Source: Conexibacter sp. S30A1 (lineage in GTDB: Bacteria; Actinomycetota; Thermoleophilia; Solirubrobacterales; Solirubrobacteraceae). From it: a stretch of 64,000 nucleotides of DNA. The DNA lies in assembly GCF_023330665.1 (NCBI RefSeq), contig NZ_CP097127.1, forward strand, positions 124,001 to 188,000, written 5' to 3'. Numbering within the stretch: the stretch's first letter is position 1; each line of letters starts with the position of its first letter. A program made the translations under genes and the position numbers. Below, in pieces: positions 26,384-36,517 of the stretch. The notes beneath the pieces were generated by a model. That model made no database searches. It saw only the letters and a program-made list of their open reading frames with translations, and had not been told where the DNA came from.

Positions 26384-27562
26384 ATGCGCAGCGCCTATTT
26401 GTACGAAGCGGTGAGGACCCCGTTCGGCCGCTATGGCGGCAGGCTATCGGGGGTGCGGCCCGACGACCTGGCCGCCGCCGTGCTGGCGATGCTCGCCCAG
26501 CGCGTACCCGGCCTTGACCCCGCGCGGATCGACGACGTCATCTACGGCACCGCCAACGGCGCCGGCGAGGACAACCGCAACGTCGCGCGCATGGCGGTGC
26601 TGCTCGCCGGCTGGCCCACCCATGTGCCGGGCGCCACCGTCAACCGTCTGTGCGGCTCGAGCCTGGAGGCGGCGATCCAGGGCAGCCGCGCGATCGAAAC
26701 CGGCGACGCCAGCATCGTCGTGGCCGGTGGGGGAGAGGCGATGAGCCGCTCGCCCTGGATCATGCGCAAGCCTGAGCGCGCCTTCCCGACCGCCAACGAG
26801 ACGCTTTACTCCTCGGCGCTCGGCTGGCGCATGGTCAACCCGAAGATGCCTGCTCAGTGGACGATCTCGCTCGGTGAGAGCACCGAGAAGCTCGTGCAGA
26901 TGCACGGGATCACGCGCGGGGAGCAGGATGCATTCGCGCTGCGCAGCCACCAGCTCGCCGCGCGCGCCTACGCCGACGGGGTGCTGACCGAGGTGATGCC
27001 CGTTCCCGGCACCGACCTCGAAGTGGACGAGAGCATCCGCGCCGACACATCGCTCGAGAAGCTCGCCAAGCTTGAGCCGGCGTTCCGTGCCGGTGGCACG
27101 GTCACCGCCGGCAACTCATCGCCGCTCAACGACGGGGCCTCGGCGGTGCTGCTCGCTGATGAGGCCAGCGCGGCCCCGCTGGGCCGCGCTCCCCTGGCCC
27201 GCGTCGTCTCACGCGCCGCCCACGGCGTCGATCCAGACGTGTTCGGGATCGGGCCGGTGCAGGCCGCCAACACGGCGCTTGAGCGCGCCGGCCTGAGGTG
27301 GGATCAGGTCGATCTGGTCGAGCTCAACGAGGCCTTCGCCGGTCAGTCGCTGGCCTGCCTGCGGGGCTGGCCGGAGCTTGACCCCGAGAAGGTCAACCGG
27401 CACGGTGGCGCGATCGCCATCGGTCACCCGCTCGGCGCCTCCGGCACCCGTGTGCTCGGGCGCCTCGCGCACGCGTTGCATACGCGCGGCGGCGGTTACG
27501 GGCTGGCTGCGATCTGCATCGGCGTCGGCCAGGGGCTCGCAGTCGTGCTCGAAGGCTGCTGA
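26384..27562 (+). CDS. Acetyl-CoA acyltransferase (thiolase)
   Basis: From ATG 26384, with an AAGGAA Shine-Dalgarno, the protein has 392 residues. Active-site Cys90 is in NRLCGSS, His348 in GHPLGASG and Cys378 in CIGVGQG, where the family more often has CIGGGQG. The enzyme cleaves 3-oxoacyl-CoA in beta-oxidation or condenses acetyl-CoA. Sequences of this type also act in beta-ketoadipate cleavage (PcaF), so the exact pathway is not fixed. There is no adjacent fadB. It is monocistronic-looking between the tRNA and tig, with a 30-bp gap to tig. Confidence 0.92.
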   Translation: MRSAYLYEAVRTPFGRYGGRLSGVRPDDLAAAVLAMLAQRVPGLDPARIDDVIYGTANGAGEDNRNVARMAVLLAGWPTHVPGATVNRLCGSSLEAAIQGSRAIETGDASIVVAGGGEAMSRSPWIMRKPERAFPTANETLYSSALGWRMVNPKMPAQWTISLGESTEKLVQMHGITRGEQDAFALRSHQLAARAYADGVLTEVMPVPGTDLEVDESIRADTSLEKLAKLEPAFRAGGTVTAGNSSPLNDGASAVLLADEASAAPLGRAPLARVVSRAAHGVDPDVFGIGPVQAANTALERAGLRWDQVDLVELNEAFAGQSLACLRGWPELDPEKVNRHGGAIAIGHPLGASGTRVLGRLAHALHTRGGGYGLAAICIGVGQGLAVVLEGC

Positions 27563-27592
27563 GCGCGGCCGACAGCTATCGTCTGCGCCCAC

Positions 27593-28915
27593 ATGTCAGA
27601 ACCAGTCACCACCACCGTCACCGAGCTGCCCGAGTCGCGCGTCCGCGTCGAGGCCAGCGTCGACCCGGCCGAGGTCGAGCGCCGCGTTCAGCAGGCCGCC
27701 CGCAGGCTCGCCGGTCAACTGAAGGTCCCCGGCTTCCGCAAGGGCAAGGTTCCGCCGCCGGTGGTGATCCGGCGTTTGGGGCGCGACTACGTGTTGGAAG
27801 AGGCGCTGCGTGAGTCGATCGACGCCTGGTACACCAGAGCGCTGGACGTGGCCGGCATCGAGACCGTTGGGCCCCCGGAGATCAAGGTTGGCGAGGCGCC
27901 GGCGGACGGCTCGGCGCTTCAGTTCACCGTCGAGGTCGGTGTGCTGCCCGTCGCCGCGCTCGGTCCCTACAGGGAGATCGAGGTGCCACGCCGCGAGCCG
28001 CGTGCCGACGAGGAGGCTGTGGCCGCCGAGCTCGAGCGCCTGCGCGAGCGCCTGGCGACGCTCGAAACCGTGGAGCGCCCGGCCGCAAGCGGCGACCACA
28101 TCGTGCTGGATTACCTCGGCCGGCTGGACGGCGAGCCGTTCCCTGGCGGCGAGGGTCGCGACCAGCTGGTCGAGCTCGGCTCGGGGCAGCTGATCCCCGG
28201 TTTCGAGGAGCAGCTGATCGGCGCCAGCGCGGGCGAGCAGCGTCTCGTCGAGGTGACCTTCCCGGATGACTACGGCGCCGAGCAGCTGGCCGGCCGCCCA
28301 GCGAGCTTTGAGGTCACGGTCACCGAGGTCAAGGCCAAGCGCCTGCCGGAGCTCGACGACGACTTCGCCTCCGACGCGGCCGGCCTGGACTCGCTGGACG
28401 AGCTGCGCGAGGACATCGCCAAGCGGCTTGAGGAGTACGAGCGTCAGGCGATCGCGAGCGAGTTCGAGCGTGACGTGGTCGATGCGGTCGTCGCGGGCTC
28501 GACGATCGACGTGCCGCACCAGCTGATCCACGCGCGCGCACACGAGCTGGTGGAGGAAACGATGTCGTCGCTTGCGCGTCAGGGCATCTCTCGGGAGGTG
28601 TACCTGCAGATCTCCGGTCAGAGTGAGGAGGAGCTCGCGCAGGGCGCCGAGGAAGAGGCCGAGAAAGCGTTGCGCCGCGAGGCCGTGATCGCGGCTGTCG
28701 TGGCGGCCGAGCAAATCGATCCGACCGAGCAGGATCTGCTTGACGCGCTCGAGGCAACCGCTGCGCGTGAGAAGACCACCGCCGCCAAGCTGCTGGAGCG
28801 CCTGCGGTCAAGCGGCCGTGGCAACGGCGTGCGCGCCGATGTTGCAAGACGCAAGGCCGTCGACCTGCTGGTCGCCGAGGCCAAGCCTGTCGCGCCTGCG
28901 TCCGACGACCGCTAG
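27593..28915 (+). CDS. tig: Trigger factor chaperone
   Basis: A 440-residue ribosome-associated chaperone with prolyl isomerase activity. Its N-terminal ribosome-binding domain has the [10 protein letters not shown] loop (residues about 48-57, family signature GFRxGKxP). A central FKBP domain lies at about 155-240 ([14 protein letters not shown]...), and a long helical, acidic C-terminal domain with runs of Glu forms the substrate cradle. It is followed within 45 bp by clpP and then clpX, the canonical folding-to-degradation order in many bacteria. It starts at ATG 27593. Confidence 0.95.
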   Translation: MSEPVTTTVTELPESRVRVEASVDPAEVERRVQQAARRLAGQLKVPGFRKGKVPPPVVIRRLGRDYVLEEALRESIDAWYTRALDVAGIETVGPPEIKVGEAPADGSALQFTVEVGVLPVAALGPYREIEVPRREPRADEEAVAAELERLRERLATLETVERPAASGDHIVLDYLGRLDGEPFPGGEGRDQLVELGSGQLIPGFEEQLIGASAGEQRLVEVTFPDDYGAEQLAGRPASFEVTVTEVKAKRLPELDDDFASDAAGLDSLDELREDIAKRLEEYERQAIASEFERDVVDAVVAGSTIDVPHQLIHARAHELVEETMSSLARQGISREVYLQISGQSEEELAQGAEEEAEKALRREAVIAAVVAAEQIDPTEQDLLDALEATAAREKTTAAKLLERLRSSGRGNGVRADVARRKAVDLLVAEAKPVAPASDDR

Positions 28916-28958
28916 AGTCGGCAGGAATACGCCAACGGAAGCGAAAGAAGCGAGCAGC

Positions 28959-29543
28959 ATGAGCCCACTTGTTCCCATGGTCGTCGAGCAGACCTCTCGC
29001 GGTGAGCGCGCGTTTGACATCTACTCACGGCTGCTCAACGAGCGCATCATCTTCCTGGGCACCCCGGTCGACGACCAGATCGCCAACCTGGTGGTGGCCC
29101 AGCTCCTGCACCTGGAGTCAGAGGACCCCGACAAGGACATATCGCTGTACGTCAACTCGCCGGGTGGGTCCGTCTACGCGGGCCTTGCGATCTACGACAC
29201 GATGCAGTTCATCAAGCCCGACGTGCAGACGATCTGCGTCGGGATCGCGATGTCGATGGGGGCACTGCTGTTGGCCGGTGGCGCCGCCGGAAAGCGCATG
29301 GCGCTACCCAACGCGAAGATCCTGATCCACCAGGTCTCGGCCGGCTTCCAGGGCCAGGCCACCGACATCGAGATCCACGCACGCGAGATCATCGACCTGA
29401 GACACCGGCTCGACGAGATCATCTCTCACCACACGGGCAAGCCCGTCGAGCAGGTGGCCAAGGACACTGAGCGCGATTACTTCATGAGCTCGGAGGAGGC
29501 GAAGGACTACGGGATCATCGACCGGGTGATCTCGCAGCACTAG
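28959..29543 (+). CDS. clpP: ATP-dependent Clp protease proteolytic subunit
   Basis: From ATG 28959 the protein has 194 residues, the normal ClpP size. The catalytic triad is Ser99 ([10 protein letters not shown]), His124 (ILIHQVSAG) and Asp173 (KDTERDYF), each two residues beyond the E. coli numbering (97/122/171). It forms the tetradecameric chamber and takes substrates from ClpX, encoded next. Only one clpP is in the window, although many actinobacteria have two. A second ATG six codons in is possible, since the Shine-Dalgarno GAAAGAAG is weak. Confidence 0.95.
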   Translation: MSPLVPMVVEQTSRGERAFDIYSRLLNERIIFLGTPVDDQIANLVVAQLLHLESEDPDKDISLYVNSPGGSVYAGLAIYDTMQFIKPDVQTICVGIAMSMGALLLAGGAAGKRMALPNAKILIHQVSAGFQGQATDIEIHAREIIDLRHRLDEIISHHTGKPVEQVAKDTERDYFMSSEEAKDYGIIDRVISQH

Positions 29544-29559
29544 CCTTTCGAGGTGCACG

Positions 29560-30831
29560 ATGGCACGTCCGACCGACTCAAACGAGCAACTGCTCTGCAG
29601 CTTCTGCGGTAAGTCGCAGCGCCAGGTCAAGAAGCTGATCGCCGGCCCCGGCGTCTACATCTGCGACGAGTGCATCGACCTCTGCAACGAGATCATCGAC
29701 GAGGAGCTCACCGCCACTCCGAACTTCGATCTGCAGCACCTGCCCAAGCCGCGCGAGATCTATGAGGTCCTGGGAGACTACGTGGTCGGCCAGGAGCAGG
29801 CAAAGCGCACGCTCTCGGTGGCCGTCTACAACCACTACAAGCGCGTGCAGATGCTGCAGTCGGGCGACCAGGACATCGAGCTGCAGAAGTCAAACATCCT
29901 GCTGCTCGGGCCGACCGGTTGCGGCAAGACGCTGCTGGCCCAGACGCTCGCCAAGATCTTGAACGTCCCGTTCGCGATCGCCGACGCGACCGCGCTGACC
30001 GAGGCGGGCTACGTCGGCGAGGATGTCGAGAACATCCTCCTGAAACTGATCCAGGCGGCCGACTACGACGTCAAGAAGGCCGAGACCGGGATCATCTACA
30101 TAGACGAGGTCGACAAGATCGCGCGCAAGGCCGACAACCCGTCGATCACCCGCGATGTGAGCGGCGAGGGCGTCCAGCAGGCACTGCTGAAGATCCTCGA
30201 GGGTACGACCGCGAGCGTGCCGCCCCAGGGTGGGCGCAAGCACCCCCACCAGGAGTTCCTGTCGATCGACACGACCAACGTCCTGTTCATCTGTGGAGGC
30301 GCCTTCGCCAACCTCGACCGCGTGATCGAGCGGCGCATCGGCCACCAGGGGGTCGGCTTCGGCGCGACCATCCAGTCCAAGGATGAGCGCGACCTCGGCG
30401 ACATGTTCGAACACTGCCTGCCGGAGGATCTCATCCAGTACGGGCTGATTCCAGAGTTCATCGGCCGCCTGCCCGTGGTCTCGGCGGTACATCAGCTCTC
30501 GCGGGCCGAGCTGATGCAGATTCTCACCGAGCCCCGGAACGCCCTCGTCAAGCAGTTCCAGCGTTTCTTTCAGTTCGACGGCATTGAGTTGGTCTTCGCC
30601 GACGAGGCACTGAACTCGATCGCTGACCGCGCCCTCGAGCGTGAGACTGGCGCCCGCGGCCTGCGCTCGATCATCGAGGAGGTGCTGCTCGAGGTTCAGT
30701 TCGAGCTGCCATCCCGCCGCGATGTCAAGAAGTGCGTGGTGACCCGCGACACGATCGAGAAAGGCACACCGCCGACGCTGGTTACCCAGGCCGTTGACGA
30801 CGACCGGGAGCACGGCGAAGCCGCAGCCTGA
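29560..30831 (+). CDS. clpX: ClpX unfoldase, ATP-binding subunit of ClpXP
   Basis: A 423-residue AAA+ protein. The N-terminal zinc-binding domain uses Cys13, Cys16, Cys35 and Cys38 (CSFC and CDEC). Walker A is GPTGCGKT at 117-124, and Walker B is IIYIDEVDK. An IGFGAT-like motif, GVGFGATI, is the ClpP-docking loop. It unfolds tagged proteins and feeds them to ClpP. It lies 16 bp after clpP and ends in a variable acidic tail. It is followed by a 65-bp gap before valS in which I see no strong terminator. Confidence 0.96.
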   Translation: MARPTDSNEQLLCSFCGKSQRQVKKLIAGPGVYICDECIDLCNEIIDEELTATPNFDLQHLPKPREIYEVLGDYVVGQEQAKRTLSVAVYNHYKRVQMLQSGDQDIELQKSNILLLGPTGCGKTLLAQTLAKILNVPFAIADATALTEAGYVGEDVENILLKLIQAADYDVKKAETGIIYIDEVDKIARKADNPSITRDVSGEGVQQALLKILEGTTASVPPQGGRKHPHQEFLSIDTTNVLFICGGAFANLDRVIERRIGHQGVGFGATIQSKDERDLGDMFEHCLPEDLIQYGLIPEFIGRLPVVSAVHQLSRAELMQILTEPRNALVKQFQRFFQFDGIELVFADEALNSIADRALERETGARGLRSIIEEVLLEVQFELPSRRDVKKCVVTRDTIEKGTPPTLVTQAVDDDREHGEAAA

Positions 30832-30896
30832 CGCCGCGGTGGGCGCTCGGCCCAGGGACGGCCAACGGACAGCGCGGTCCCTAAACTCGGCCGCTC

Positions 30897-33509
30897 ATGC
30901 CCGCCCCCGAGATGAATCCCCGCTACGACCCGGCTGAGGTCGAGCCGCGTGTCGCGCAGCTCTGGATCGGCGCCGGCATCGGCCACCCGGAGCCCGTCGG
31001 CGCTGCGATCGAGAACTACTCGATCGCGATCCCGCCGCCGAATGTGACCGGCGTTCTGCACATGGGCCACGCGCTCAACAACGCAATCCAGGACACGCTG
31101 ATCCGCCGCGCGCGCCAGCGCGGCCAGCGGGCCAAGTGGATTCTCGGTACCGACCACGCCGGGATCGCCACGCAGACCCAGGTCGAGAAGGAGCTCGTGG
31201 GACTCGGCACGAGTCGTGAGGAGGTCGGTCGCGAGCAGTTCGTCGCCCGTGTCTGGGCCTGGCGCGAGCGCTACGGCGGGCGCATCATCGAACAGATCAA
31301 GCGGCTCGGATCCACCGCTGACTTTGCCGACGAGCGCTTCACGCTGGACCCGGCATACGCCCAAGCGGTGCTGGAGGTCTTCGTCGCACTCTATGAGAAG
31401 GGCTACATCTATCGCGATCGCTACATGGTCAACTGGGATCCCGGCAGCCTTTCGGCGATCTCAGACCTCGAGGTGGAGGAGCGCGAGGTCACCGACACCC
31501 TCTACTACATCGACTACCCGCTTGACTCCGGCAGCGGTGCGATCACCGTCGCCACCGTTCGTCCCGAGACCATGCTGGCGGATGTCGCGATCGCCGTGCA
31601 CCCCGACGACGAGCGCTACCAGCGCCTGATCGGGGAGAGCGCGACCCTGCCGATCAGCGGCCGCCGGCTGAAGATCATCTCCGACCCCTATGTGAAGCCG
31701 GACTTCGGCACCGGTGCATTGAAGATCACCCCCGGCCACGACCCCAACGACTTCGAGATCGGCGCCCGCCACGGCCTGGCGCAGCTCAGCGTAATCGGCG
31801 AGGACGGCCGCATGGAGGGCGAAGCCGTACCCGAGCGGTTCCTGGGTCTGAGCGCCGCCGATGCCCAGGCTGCGATCGTCAACGAGCTCGATGCGCTCGG
31901 GCTGCTCGCGCGTCGCGAGCCCTACACGCACACGGTCCCCTTCAGCCAGCGCTCGGGCAGCCGTATCGAGCCGCTGATCTCGCTGCAGTGGTTCATGCGC
32001 ATGGACGAGCTGGCTCGGCCCGCGATTGATGTCGTCCGCTCCGGGCGCGTGCGCTTCCACCCGGATCGCTGGGCCAAGGTCTACCTGGACTGGATGGAGA
32101 ACATCCGCCCGTGGTGCATCAGCCGCCAGCTCTGGTGGGGCCACCAGCTGCCCGTCTACTACCACGAGGACGGGCGCGTGCACGTCGCCACCACGCCGCC
32201 TGACGGACCCGGGTGGATGCGCGACCCGGACGTGCTCGACACCTGGTTCTCGAGTGCGCTGTGGCCGTTTGCCGCACTCGGCTGGCCGGCGCGCACACCG
32301 GAGCTTGCCGCCTTCTACCCGACCGACGTGCTCTCCACGGCTCGCGACATCATCTTCCTCTGGGTCGCGCGCATGATCATGATGGGGATCGAGTTCACCG
32401 GCGAGATCCCGTTCTGCGACGTCTACGTTCACTCGATCATCCAGGCACCGGACCGCCGCCGCATGTCCAAGTCCCTGGGCACCGGGATCGATCCGCTCGA
32501 CCTGATCGACGGTGGGCCGCGGCCGCCGGTCTTTGCCACCGCCCCGGGGGCCGACCCCGGCGAGTTCCCAGCCTACGGCGCGGACGCGGTCAGATGGGGA
32601 CTTTTGGCAATGTCGTCCGGCCAGGATGTGCCGTTCAACGAGGACAAGGTGGCCCAGGGTCACGGCCTGGCAAACAAGCTCTGGAACGCCTCGCGGTTGG
32701 TCCTCGGTCGCGTTGGGCCGGCGGTGCGAGCGCAGGCCAGTCCGGTAGCGCCCGAGGACCACTGGATCCTCGAGCGGCTTGACCAGGCCATCTCCGATGT
32801 GCATGGGGCGATCGATGACTTTGACTTCAGCCGCGCCGCGCTGACGCTGTATGACTTCATCTACGCACAGCTCTGCGACTGGTATCTGGAGCTGGTCAAG
32901 CCGCGTCTCTACGGCGGCGACGACGCCACCGCCGGAAACCTGCTGCACGTCCTCACGCAGACGCTGATGCTCGCTCACCCGCTGATCCCGTTCGTGACCG
33001 AGGAGATCTACGCGCACCTGCCGGGCGCAGATGGTCTGCTGGCCGCGCGGGCAGGCTTCGCGCCGGCGTACGCCGTGGACGCCGCCGCGGCGGCGGAGAC
33101 CGAGCGGCTGATCGCCGCGGTGCAGGCTGTGCGCGCCTGGCGTGACGCCGCCGGCGTGCGCCCCGCTGTGGTGCTCAAGGCCAGGCTGCAGGCGGCGGGG
33201 TACGCTGCAACGGCTTCCCAGCTGGCGCGGCTGGGCAGGCTCGAGCTCGTCGCCGACGGCGGTGCGGCTGACGTCACGGCGACGATCCCGATTCCGGGCG
33301 GCGCCGTGGACCTGCTGGCCTCCGACGGCTTCGATGCCGAGGCGGCCGCCCGCAGGCGTGAGGATAAGCGCCGCGCGCTGGATGCCGAGATCGCGCGCTG
33401 TGAGACCAAGCTCGCCAACCCTGGCTTTGTCGGCAAGGCGCCGGCGGCGGTCGTCGACGCAGAGCGCGCGAAGCTGGCGGCACTGCGCGCTGAGCTGGAG
33501 GCGCTCTGA
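30897..33509 (+). CDS. valS: Valyl-tRNA synthetase
   Basis: An 870-residue class I synthetase that charges tRNA-Val. The HIGH motif is HMGH at residues 55-58 (NVTGVLHMGHALNN). The KMSKS loop is RMSKS at about 521-525 (RRMSKSLGTG), a tolerated variant with Arg in place of the first Lys. The editing domain lies between, with WCISRQLWWGHQLP after it. The C-terminal coiled-coil arm, rich in Ala/Arg/Glu, ends the protein. It is followed 2 bp later by folC. Confidence 0.96.
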   Translation: MPAPEMNPRYDPAEVEPRVAQLWIGAGIGHPEPVGAAIENYSIAIPPPNVTGVLHMGHALNNAIQDTLIRRARQRGQRAKWILGTDHAGIATQTQVEKELVGLGTSREEVGREQFVARVWAWRERYGGRIIEQIKRLGSTADFADERFTLDPAYAQAVLEVFVALYEKGYIYRDRYMVNWDPGSLSAISDLEVEEREVTDTLYYIDYPLDSGSGAITVATVRPETMLADVAIAVHPDDERYQRLIGESATLPISGRRLKIISDPYVKPDFGTGALKITPGHDPNDFEIGARHGLAQLSVIGEDGRMEGEAVPERFLGLSAADAQAAIVNELDALGLLARREPYTHTVPFSQRSGSRIEPLISLQWFMRMDELARPAIDVVRSGRVRFHPDRWAKVYLDWMENIRPWCISRQLWWGHQLPVYYHEDGRVHVATTPPDGPGWMRDPDVLDTWFSSALWPFAALGWPARTPELAAFYPTDVLSTARDIIFLWVARMIMMGIEFTGEIPFCDVYVHSIIQAPDRRRMSKSLGTGIDPLDLIDGGPRPPVFATAPGADPGEFPAYGADAVRWGLLAMSSGQDVPFNEDKVAQGHGLANKLWNASRLVLGRVGPAVRAQASPVAPEDHWILERLDQAISDVHGAIDDFDFSRAALTLYDFIYAQLCDWYLELVKPRLYGGDDATAGNLLHVLTQTLMLAHPLIPFVTEEIYAHLPGADGLLAARAGFAPAYAVDAAAAAETERLIAAVQAVRAWRDAAGVRPAVVLKARLQAAGYAATASQLARLGRLELVADGGAADVTATIPIPGGAVDLLASDGFDAEAAARRREDKRRALDAEIARCETKLANPGFVGKAPAAVVDAERAKLAALRAELEAL

Positions 33510-33511
33510 CG

Positions 33512-34783
33512 ATGGGCCCGACGGAGGCCGAGCAGCGTCTGCTGTCGCTCGAGCTATTCGGTATGCGCTTTGGCCTGGAGCGCATGCGACGGCTGATGAC
33601 GGCGCTCGGGCATCCGGAGCGCAGGTTCGAATCGATCCATGTGGTCGGCACAAACGGCAAGTCGTCGACGACGCGCATGATCGCTGCGATCCTCGCCGGA
33701 CACGGCCTCCGGGTCGGGGCATACACCTCACCGCACCTGATCGGCTTCAACGAGCGGATCCGTGTCGACGAGCAGGACATCACCCCACAACGGTTCGCGG
33801 ACGCGATCGAGCGGGCGCTGCGCGCCGCCGATCAGGTCAACCGCTCATCGGGCGCTGAGGACCCGGTCACGCAGTTTGAGCTGCTGACCGCCGCCGCATA
33901 CTCGGAGCTGGCGGCCAGCCAGGTCCAGGTGGCGGTGATCGAGGCCGGTCTCGGCGGCCGCTACGACGCCACCAACGTGATCCCGTCCAACGTGCAGGTG
34001 CTCACCAGCGTGGGCCTGGAGCACACGCGCTGGCTTGGTCCGACGGTGAGCGCCATAGCCAGGGAGAAGCTCGACGTGGTGAAGCCCGGCGCGACCCTGG
34101 TGCTCGGCTCAGGCATGCACCCGGACGCGCTCGCGGTGGCCTACGAGGTCACCGCGGAGCGTGGCGCCCGGGTGATCCAGGCCGAGGCTGATCCGCACGC
34201 CGAGCTGGCGGCACTGGGGTCATACCAGCGGCGCAACTTTGCTCTGGCCCGCGCCGCCGCAGGTGCCTTTCTGGGCCGGCTCGACGAGGCGGCGACCAGC
34301 GAGGCGGCGGCGCGCGTGCGTGTCCCCGGCCGTCTGCAGGAGATCGACCAGCGGCCGTTGACACTCCTGGACGGCGCTCACAACCCGGATGGCGTGGCCG
34401 CGCTGATCGAGTCGCTGCCGGCGATCGTTGCCGGACATCGCGATGCTGGCGGCCGCGTGGTGGCCGTGGTGTCGATCCTCGACGACAAGGACGCGGCGGT
34501 CATGCTGCGCTCGCTCGCCTGCGCGTGCGACGCGCTCGTGCTCACCTCTAGCCACAACCCCCGCGTGCTGCCACCACCGACGCTCAGCGCGTTGCTCGAC
34601 CAGCTGGCGCCTGAGCTGGCCACCGAACACGAGGTCGTCCCCAGCGCACATGCGGCGCTGCGCCGCGCTCGCACGCTCGCCGGCGCAGGCGGCGTCGTGA
34701 TCGCGACCGGCTCGTTGTACCTGGTCTCCGAGCTGCTGCAGGATGAGTCAAGCGCCGGTCGCAGGCGCGCATCGATGCTGTGA
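33512..34783 (+). CDS. folC: Folylpolyglutamate / dihydrofolate synthase
   Basis: A 423-residue Mur-ligase family enzyme that adds glutamate to folates (and usually also to dihydropteroate). The ATP-binding loop is HVVGTNGKSSTTRMIA near residue 47. The following YTSPHLIGFNERIRV motif is typical of FolC. A later GAHNPDGV is the ligase domain signature. It starts 2 bp after valS, and the downstream small gene's GTG overlaps its TGA stop (GTGA), so valS-folC-small protein form one unit. Confidence 0.94.
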   Translation: MGPTEAEQRLLSLELFGMRFGLERMRRLMTALGHPERRFESIHVVGTNGKSSTTRMIAAILAGHGLRVGAYTSPHLIGFNERIRVDEQDITPQRFADAIERALRAADQVNRSSGAEDPVTQFELLTAAAYSELAASQVQVAVIEAGLGGRYDATNVIPSNVQVLTSVGLEHTRWLGPTVSAIAREKLDVVKPGATLVLGSGMHPDALAVAYEVTAERGARVIQAEADPHAELAALGSYQRRNFALARAAAGAFLGRLDEAATSEAAARVRVPGRLQEIDQRPLTLLDGAHNPDGVAALIESLPAIVAGHRDAGGRVVAVVSILDDKDAAVMLRSLACACDALVLTSSHNPRVLPPPTLSALLDQLAPELATEHEVVPSAHAALRRARTLAGAGGVVIATGSLYLVSELLQDESSAGRRRASML

Positions 34784-34908
34784 GCGACCCCGATCCCGAA
34801 CGGAGGCCGCGGTTTTTGCGCATGATGGGACTGGTCGCAGCGAGCGTCGCGGTCACGATCCTGGTCTTCTTCGCGATCGGCTATCTGCTGGGCCGCATTC
34901 TGTTGTAA
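34780..34908 (+). CDS. 42-residue single-pass membrane protein
   Basis: A GTG at 34780 overlaps the folC stop and opens a 42-codon gene ending TAA at 34906-34908. The product starts MSDPDPERRPRFLRMMG, has one hydrophobic helix (about residues 16-36, LVAASVAVTILVFFAIGYLL) and ends GRILL. The charged N-terminus followed by a single helix suggests an N-in small membrane protein. Small proteins of this layout follow folC in several actinobacteria, but no function is known to me. Translational coupling to folC and a zinc-ribbon membrane protein 30 bp downstream are the only context. Confidence 0.65.
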   Translation: MSDPDPERRPRFLRMMGLVAASVAVTILVFFAIGYLLGRILL

Positions 34909-34938
34909 TTGCGCTGGGGGTTTACACTGGGCCGTTGA

Positions 34939-35481
34939 GTGGTGGTCCCGGCCGGCATCTTCGGTATCCACAGCCACACCGCCAGCCTCGCGGTGGAGCT
35001 CGTGCTGGCCCTCTTGGCCGTGCTCTGGCTGGCGCTCGTGTACCACACGTGGGCTGATGCCCGCCGGCGTATCGACGACGGCGTGCTGGTGGCGTGTGCG
35101 ACGCTCGTGGCGCTGTTCCCGTTCATCGGCACGCTCGTCTACACGATCGTGCGTCCTCCGGAGTACCTCGAGGATGTGCGCGAGCGTGAGCTCGAGATCG
35201 AGGCGGCCCAGGCTCGGCTGGAGCAGCTGGGAGTACGCGCCTGCCCCCACTGCGATCAGGCTGTGGAGCGGGAGTTCCTGCGCTGCCCCCACTGCCTGCA
35301 GAAGCTCAAGGACGCGTGCGTGAACTGCCGCAAGCCGCTCGAGGCCGATTGGCGGATCTGTCCGTACTGCGAGACCGAGCGCGAGCTCGAGCCGGACGTT
35401 TCTGCGAGCTACCGCAGGCGCCGCGCGCGTCGTGACCCGCAGCAGACGGCGGTCTATCCGCCGCCAACGGATCTGATCTAG
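34939..35481 (+). CDS. Membrane protein with double zinc-ribbon
   Basis: A 180-residue protein from GTG 34939. Two hydrophobic segments (about residues 14-36 and 48-70) are followed by a helical Glu/Arg-rich stretch and two zinc ribbons: CPHC...CPHC and CVNC...CPYC. The tail is basic with Pro-rich TAVYPPPTDLI. The layout (2TM-coil-double zinc ribbon) suggests a membrane-tethered cytoplasmic binding module, but I do not recognise a function. It lies downstream of folC and the 42-residue protein, and upstream of ndk, from which it is separated by two GC hairpins. Confidence 0.8.
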   Translation: MVVPAGIFGIHSHTASLAVELVLALLAVLWLALVYHTWADARRRIDDGVLVACATLVALFPFIGTLVYTIVRPPEYLEDVRERELEIEAAQARLEQLGVRACPHCDQAVEREFLRCPHCLQKLKDACVNCRKPLEADWRICPYCETERELEPDVSASYRRRRARRDPQQTAVYPPPTDLI

Positions 35482-35516
35482 CAGGCCGCTAACCTGCGCG
35501 CGGGCGCAACGCCCGC
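35481..35516 (+). terminator. Two consecutive GC hairpins before ndk
   Basis: GCAGG/CCTGC (35481-35485 with 35493-35497, 7-base loop) is followed directly by GCGGGC/GCCCGC (35500-35505 with 35511-35516, 5-base loop). No U-tract follows. They could end the valS-folC unit or act as an attenuator ahead of ndk, whose own Shine-Dalgarno AAGGAG is outside the stems. Confidence 0.5.
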
Positions 35517-35546
35517 CAACACCTCGAGCCCGAAGGAGACGCGCCC

Positions 35547-35954
35547 ATGTCTGAGCGAACGCTGATTCTCGTAAAACCCGACGCCTTTGCCCGCAACCTG
35601 ACCGGTGAGATCATCGCGCGCTTCGAGCGCAAGGGCCTGAAACTGGTCGCCCTCGAGCTGCGCACACTGACTCGGGAGACCGCCCAGCGGCATTACGCCG
35701 AGCACGAGGGTAAGCCCTTCTTTGCGGAGCTTGTCGACTTCATCACCTCGGGACCGCTGGTGGCGATGGTGCTCGAGGGCGAGCAGGCGGTTGCCGCGGC
35801 GCGGCAGGTGATCGGCGCCACCAACCCGCTGCAGGCCGCTCCCGGCTCGATTCGCGGCGACTACGCGGTGGCGATCGGCACCAACATGGTGCACGGCTCG
35901 GACTCGCCCGAGTCGGCCGCGCGGGAGGCTGCACTCTTCTTCCCAGGGCTGTGA
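35547..35954 (+). CDS. ndk: Nucleoside diphosphate kinase
   Basis: A 135-residue enzyme that swaps the gamma-phosphate between nucleoside triphosphates and diphosphates to balance NTP/dNTP pools. The N-terminus [13 protein letters not shown] is the family start, and the phosphorylated His116 lies in TNMVHGSDS. It has a clear AAGGAG Shine-Dalgarno. Its TGA overlaps the GTG start of maf by 4 bases, so the two nucleotide-metabolism genes are coupled. Confidence 0.97.
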   Translation: MSERTLILVKPDAFARNLTGEIIARFERKGLKLVALELRTLTRETAQRHYAEHEGKPFFAELVDFITSGPLVAMVLEGEQAVAAARQVIGATNPLQAAPGSIRGDYAVAIGTNMVHGSDSPESAAREAALFFPGL

Positions 35955-36499
35955 TCCTCGCCTCGGGCTCGCCGCAGCGGCGCGCGATCCTCGAACAGCT
36001 CGGCGTCAGCTTCACGGTGTGTGTCAGCGGCGCCGAGGAAGTCGAGGACGGCGACCCGCGTGAGGTCGCGCTCGAGAATGCGCGGCGCAAGGCGCTCGCG
36101 GTTGGCGCCAGGGAGGAGCCGGTGCTGGCGGTCGACACGGTCGTCTCGATCGGCGAACGTCTCTACGGCAAGCCCGGCGACCGGAGCGAGGCGGCTGCGA
36201 CGCTGCGGGCGCTGGCGGGGCGCTGCCACCGGGTGGTGAGCGGCCTCTGCCTGCTGGCCGACGCCCGCCAGCGGACCACCGTGGCCGTTACGGAGGTCCG
36301 CTTCAGAGAGATCACCGACGGTGCGCTCGAGTGGTATCTGGATACGGGCGAATGGCGCGGGCGCGCCGGCGCCTACGCGATCCAGGGCCGTGGCGCGGCG
36401 CTGGTGCAGGCGATCGCGGGCGATTACCTGAATGTGGTGGGCCTTCCGGTCGCCGCGCTCATCGAGCTTGAGCCGTCGCTCATCTTTCCAGCGATTTAA
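35951..36499 (+). CDS. maf: Maf-family nucleotide pyrophosphatase
   Basis: A 182-residue protein from GTG 35951, overlapping the ndk stop. It begins [13 protein letters not shown], the Maf signature ASxSPRR with Gln in place of the first Arg. It has [20 protein letters not shown] (Asp and Lys of the catalytic site) and [12 protein letters not shown]. Maf proteins hydrolyse non-canonical or regular dTTP/UTP to monophosphates, and coupling with ndk fits this. An insertion sequence's target-site duplication begins 1 base after its TAA stop, so the gene itself is intact. Confidence 0.92.
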   Translation: MILASGSPQRRAILEQLGVSFTVCVSGAEEVEDGDPREVALENARRKALAVGAREEPVLAVDTVVSIGERLYGKPGDRSEAAATLRALAGRCHRVVSGLCLLADARQRTTVAVTEVRFREITDGALEWYLDTGEWRGRAGAYAIQGRGAALVQAIAGDYLNVVGLPVAALIELEPSLIFPAI

Positions 36500-36503
36500 C
36501 GTT

Positions 36504-36517
36504 TCTCGGGTTTCGCA
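36504..36517 (+). repeat. Left terminal inverted repeat of the insertion sequence
   Basis: TCTCGGGTTTCGCA, exact complement of the right end. It is preceded by the CGTT target copy at 36500-36503. Confidence 0.85.

Noticed and set aside
25364..27562. A 732-codon open frame running through the EamA gene, tRNA-His and thiolase
   Set aside because: The front part is an out-of-frame shadow of the EamA gene and the middle crosses a complete tRNA-His. Only the thiolase part from 26384, with its own Shine-Dalgarno and motifs, is real.
31461..33731. A 756-codon open frame antisense to valS
   Set aside because: Same cause: the sense strand encodes an intact ValRS and the antisense product has no recognisable feature.
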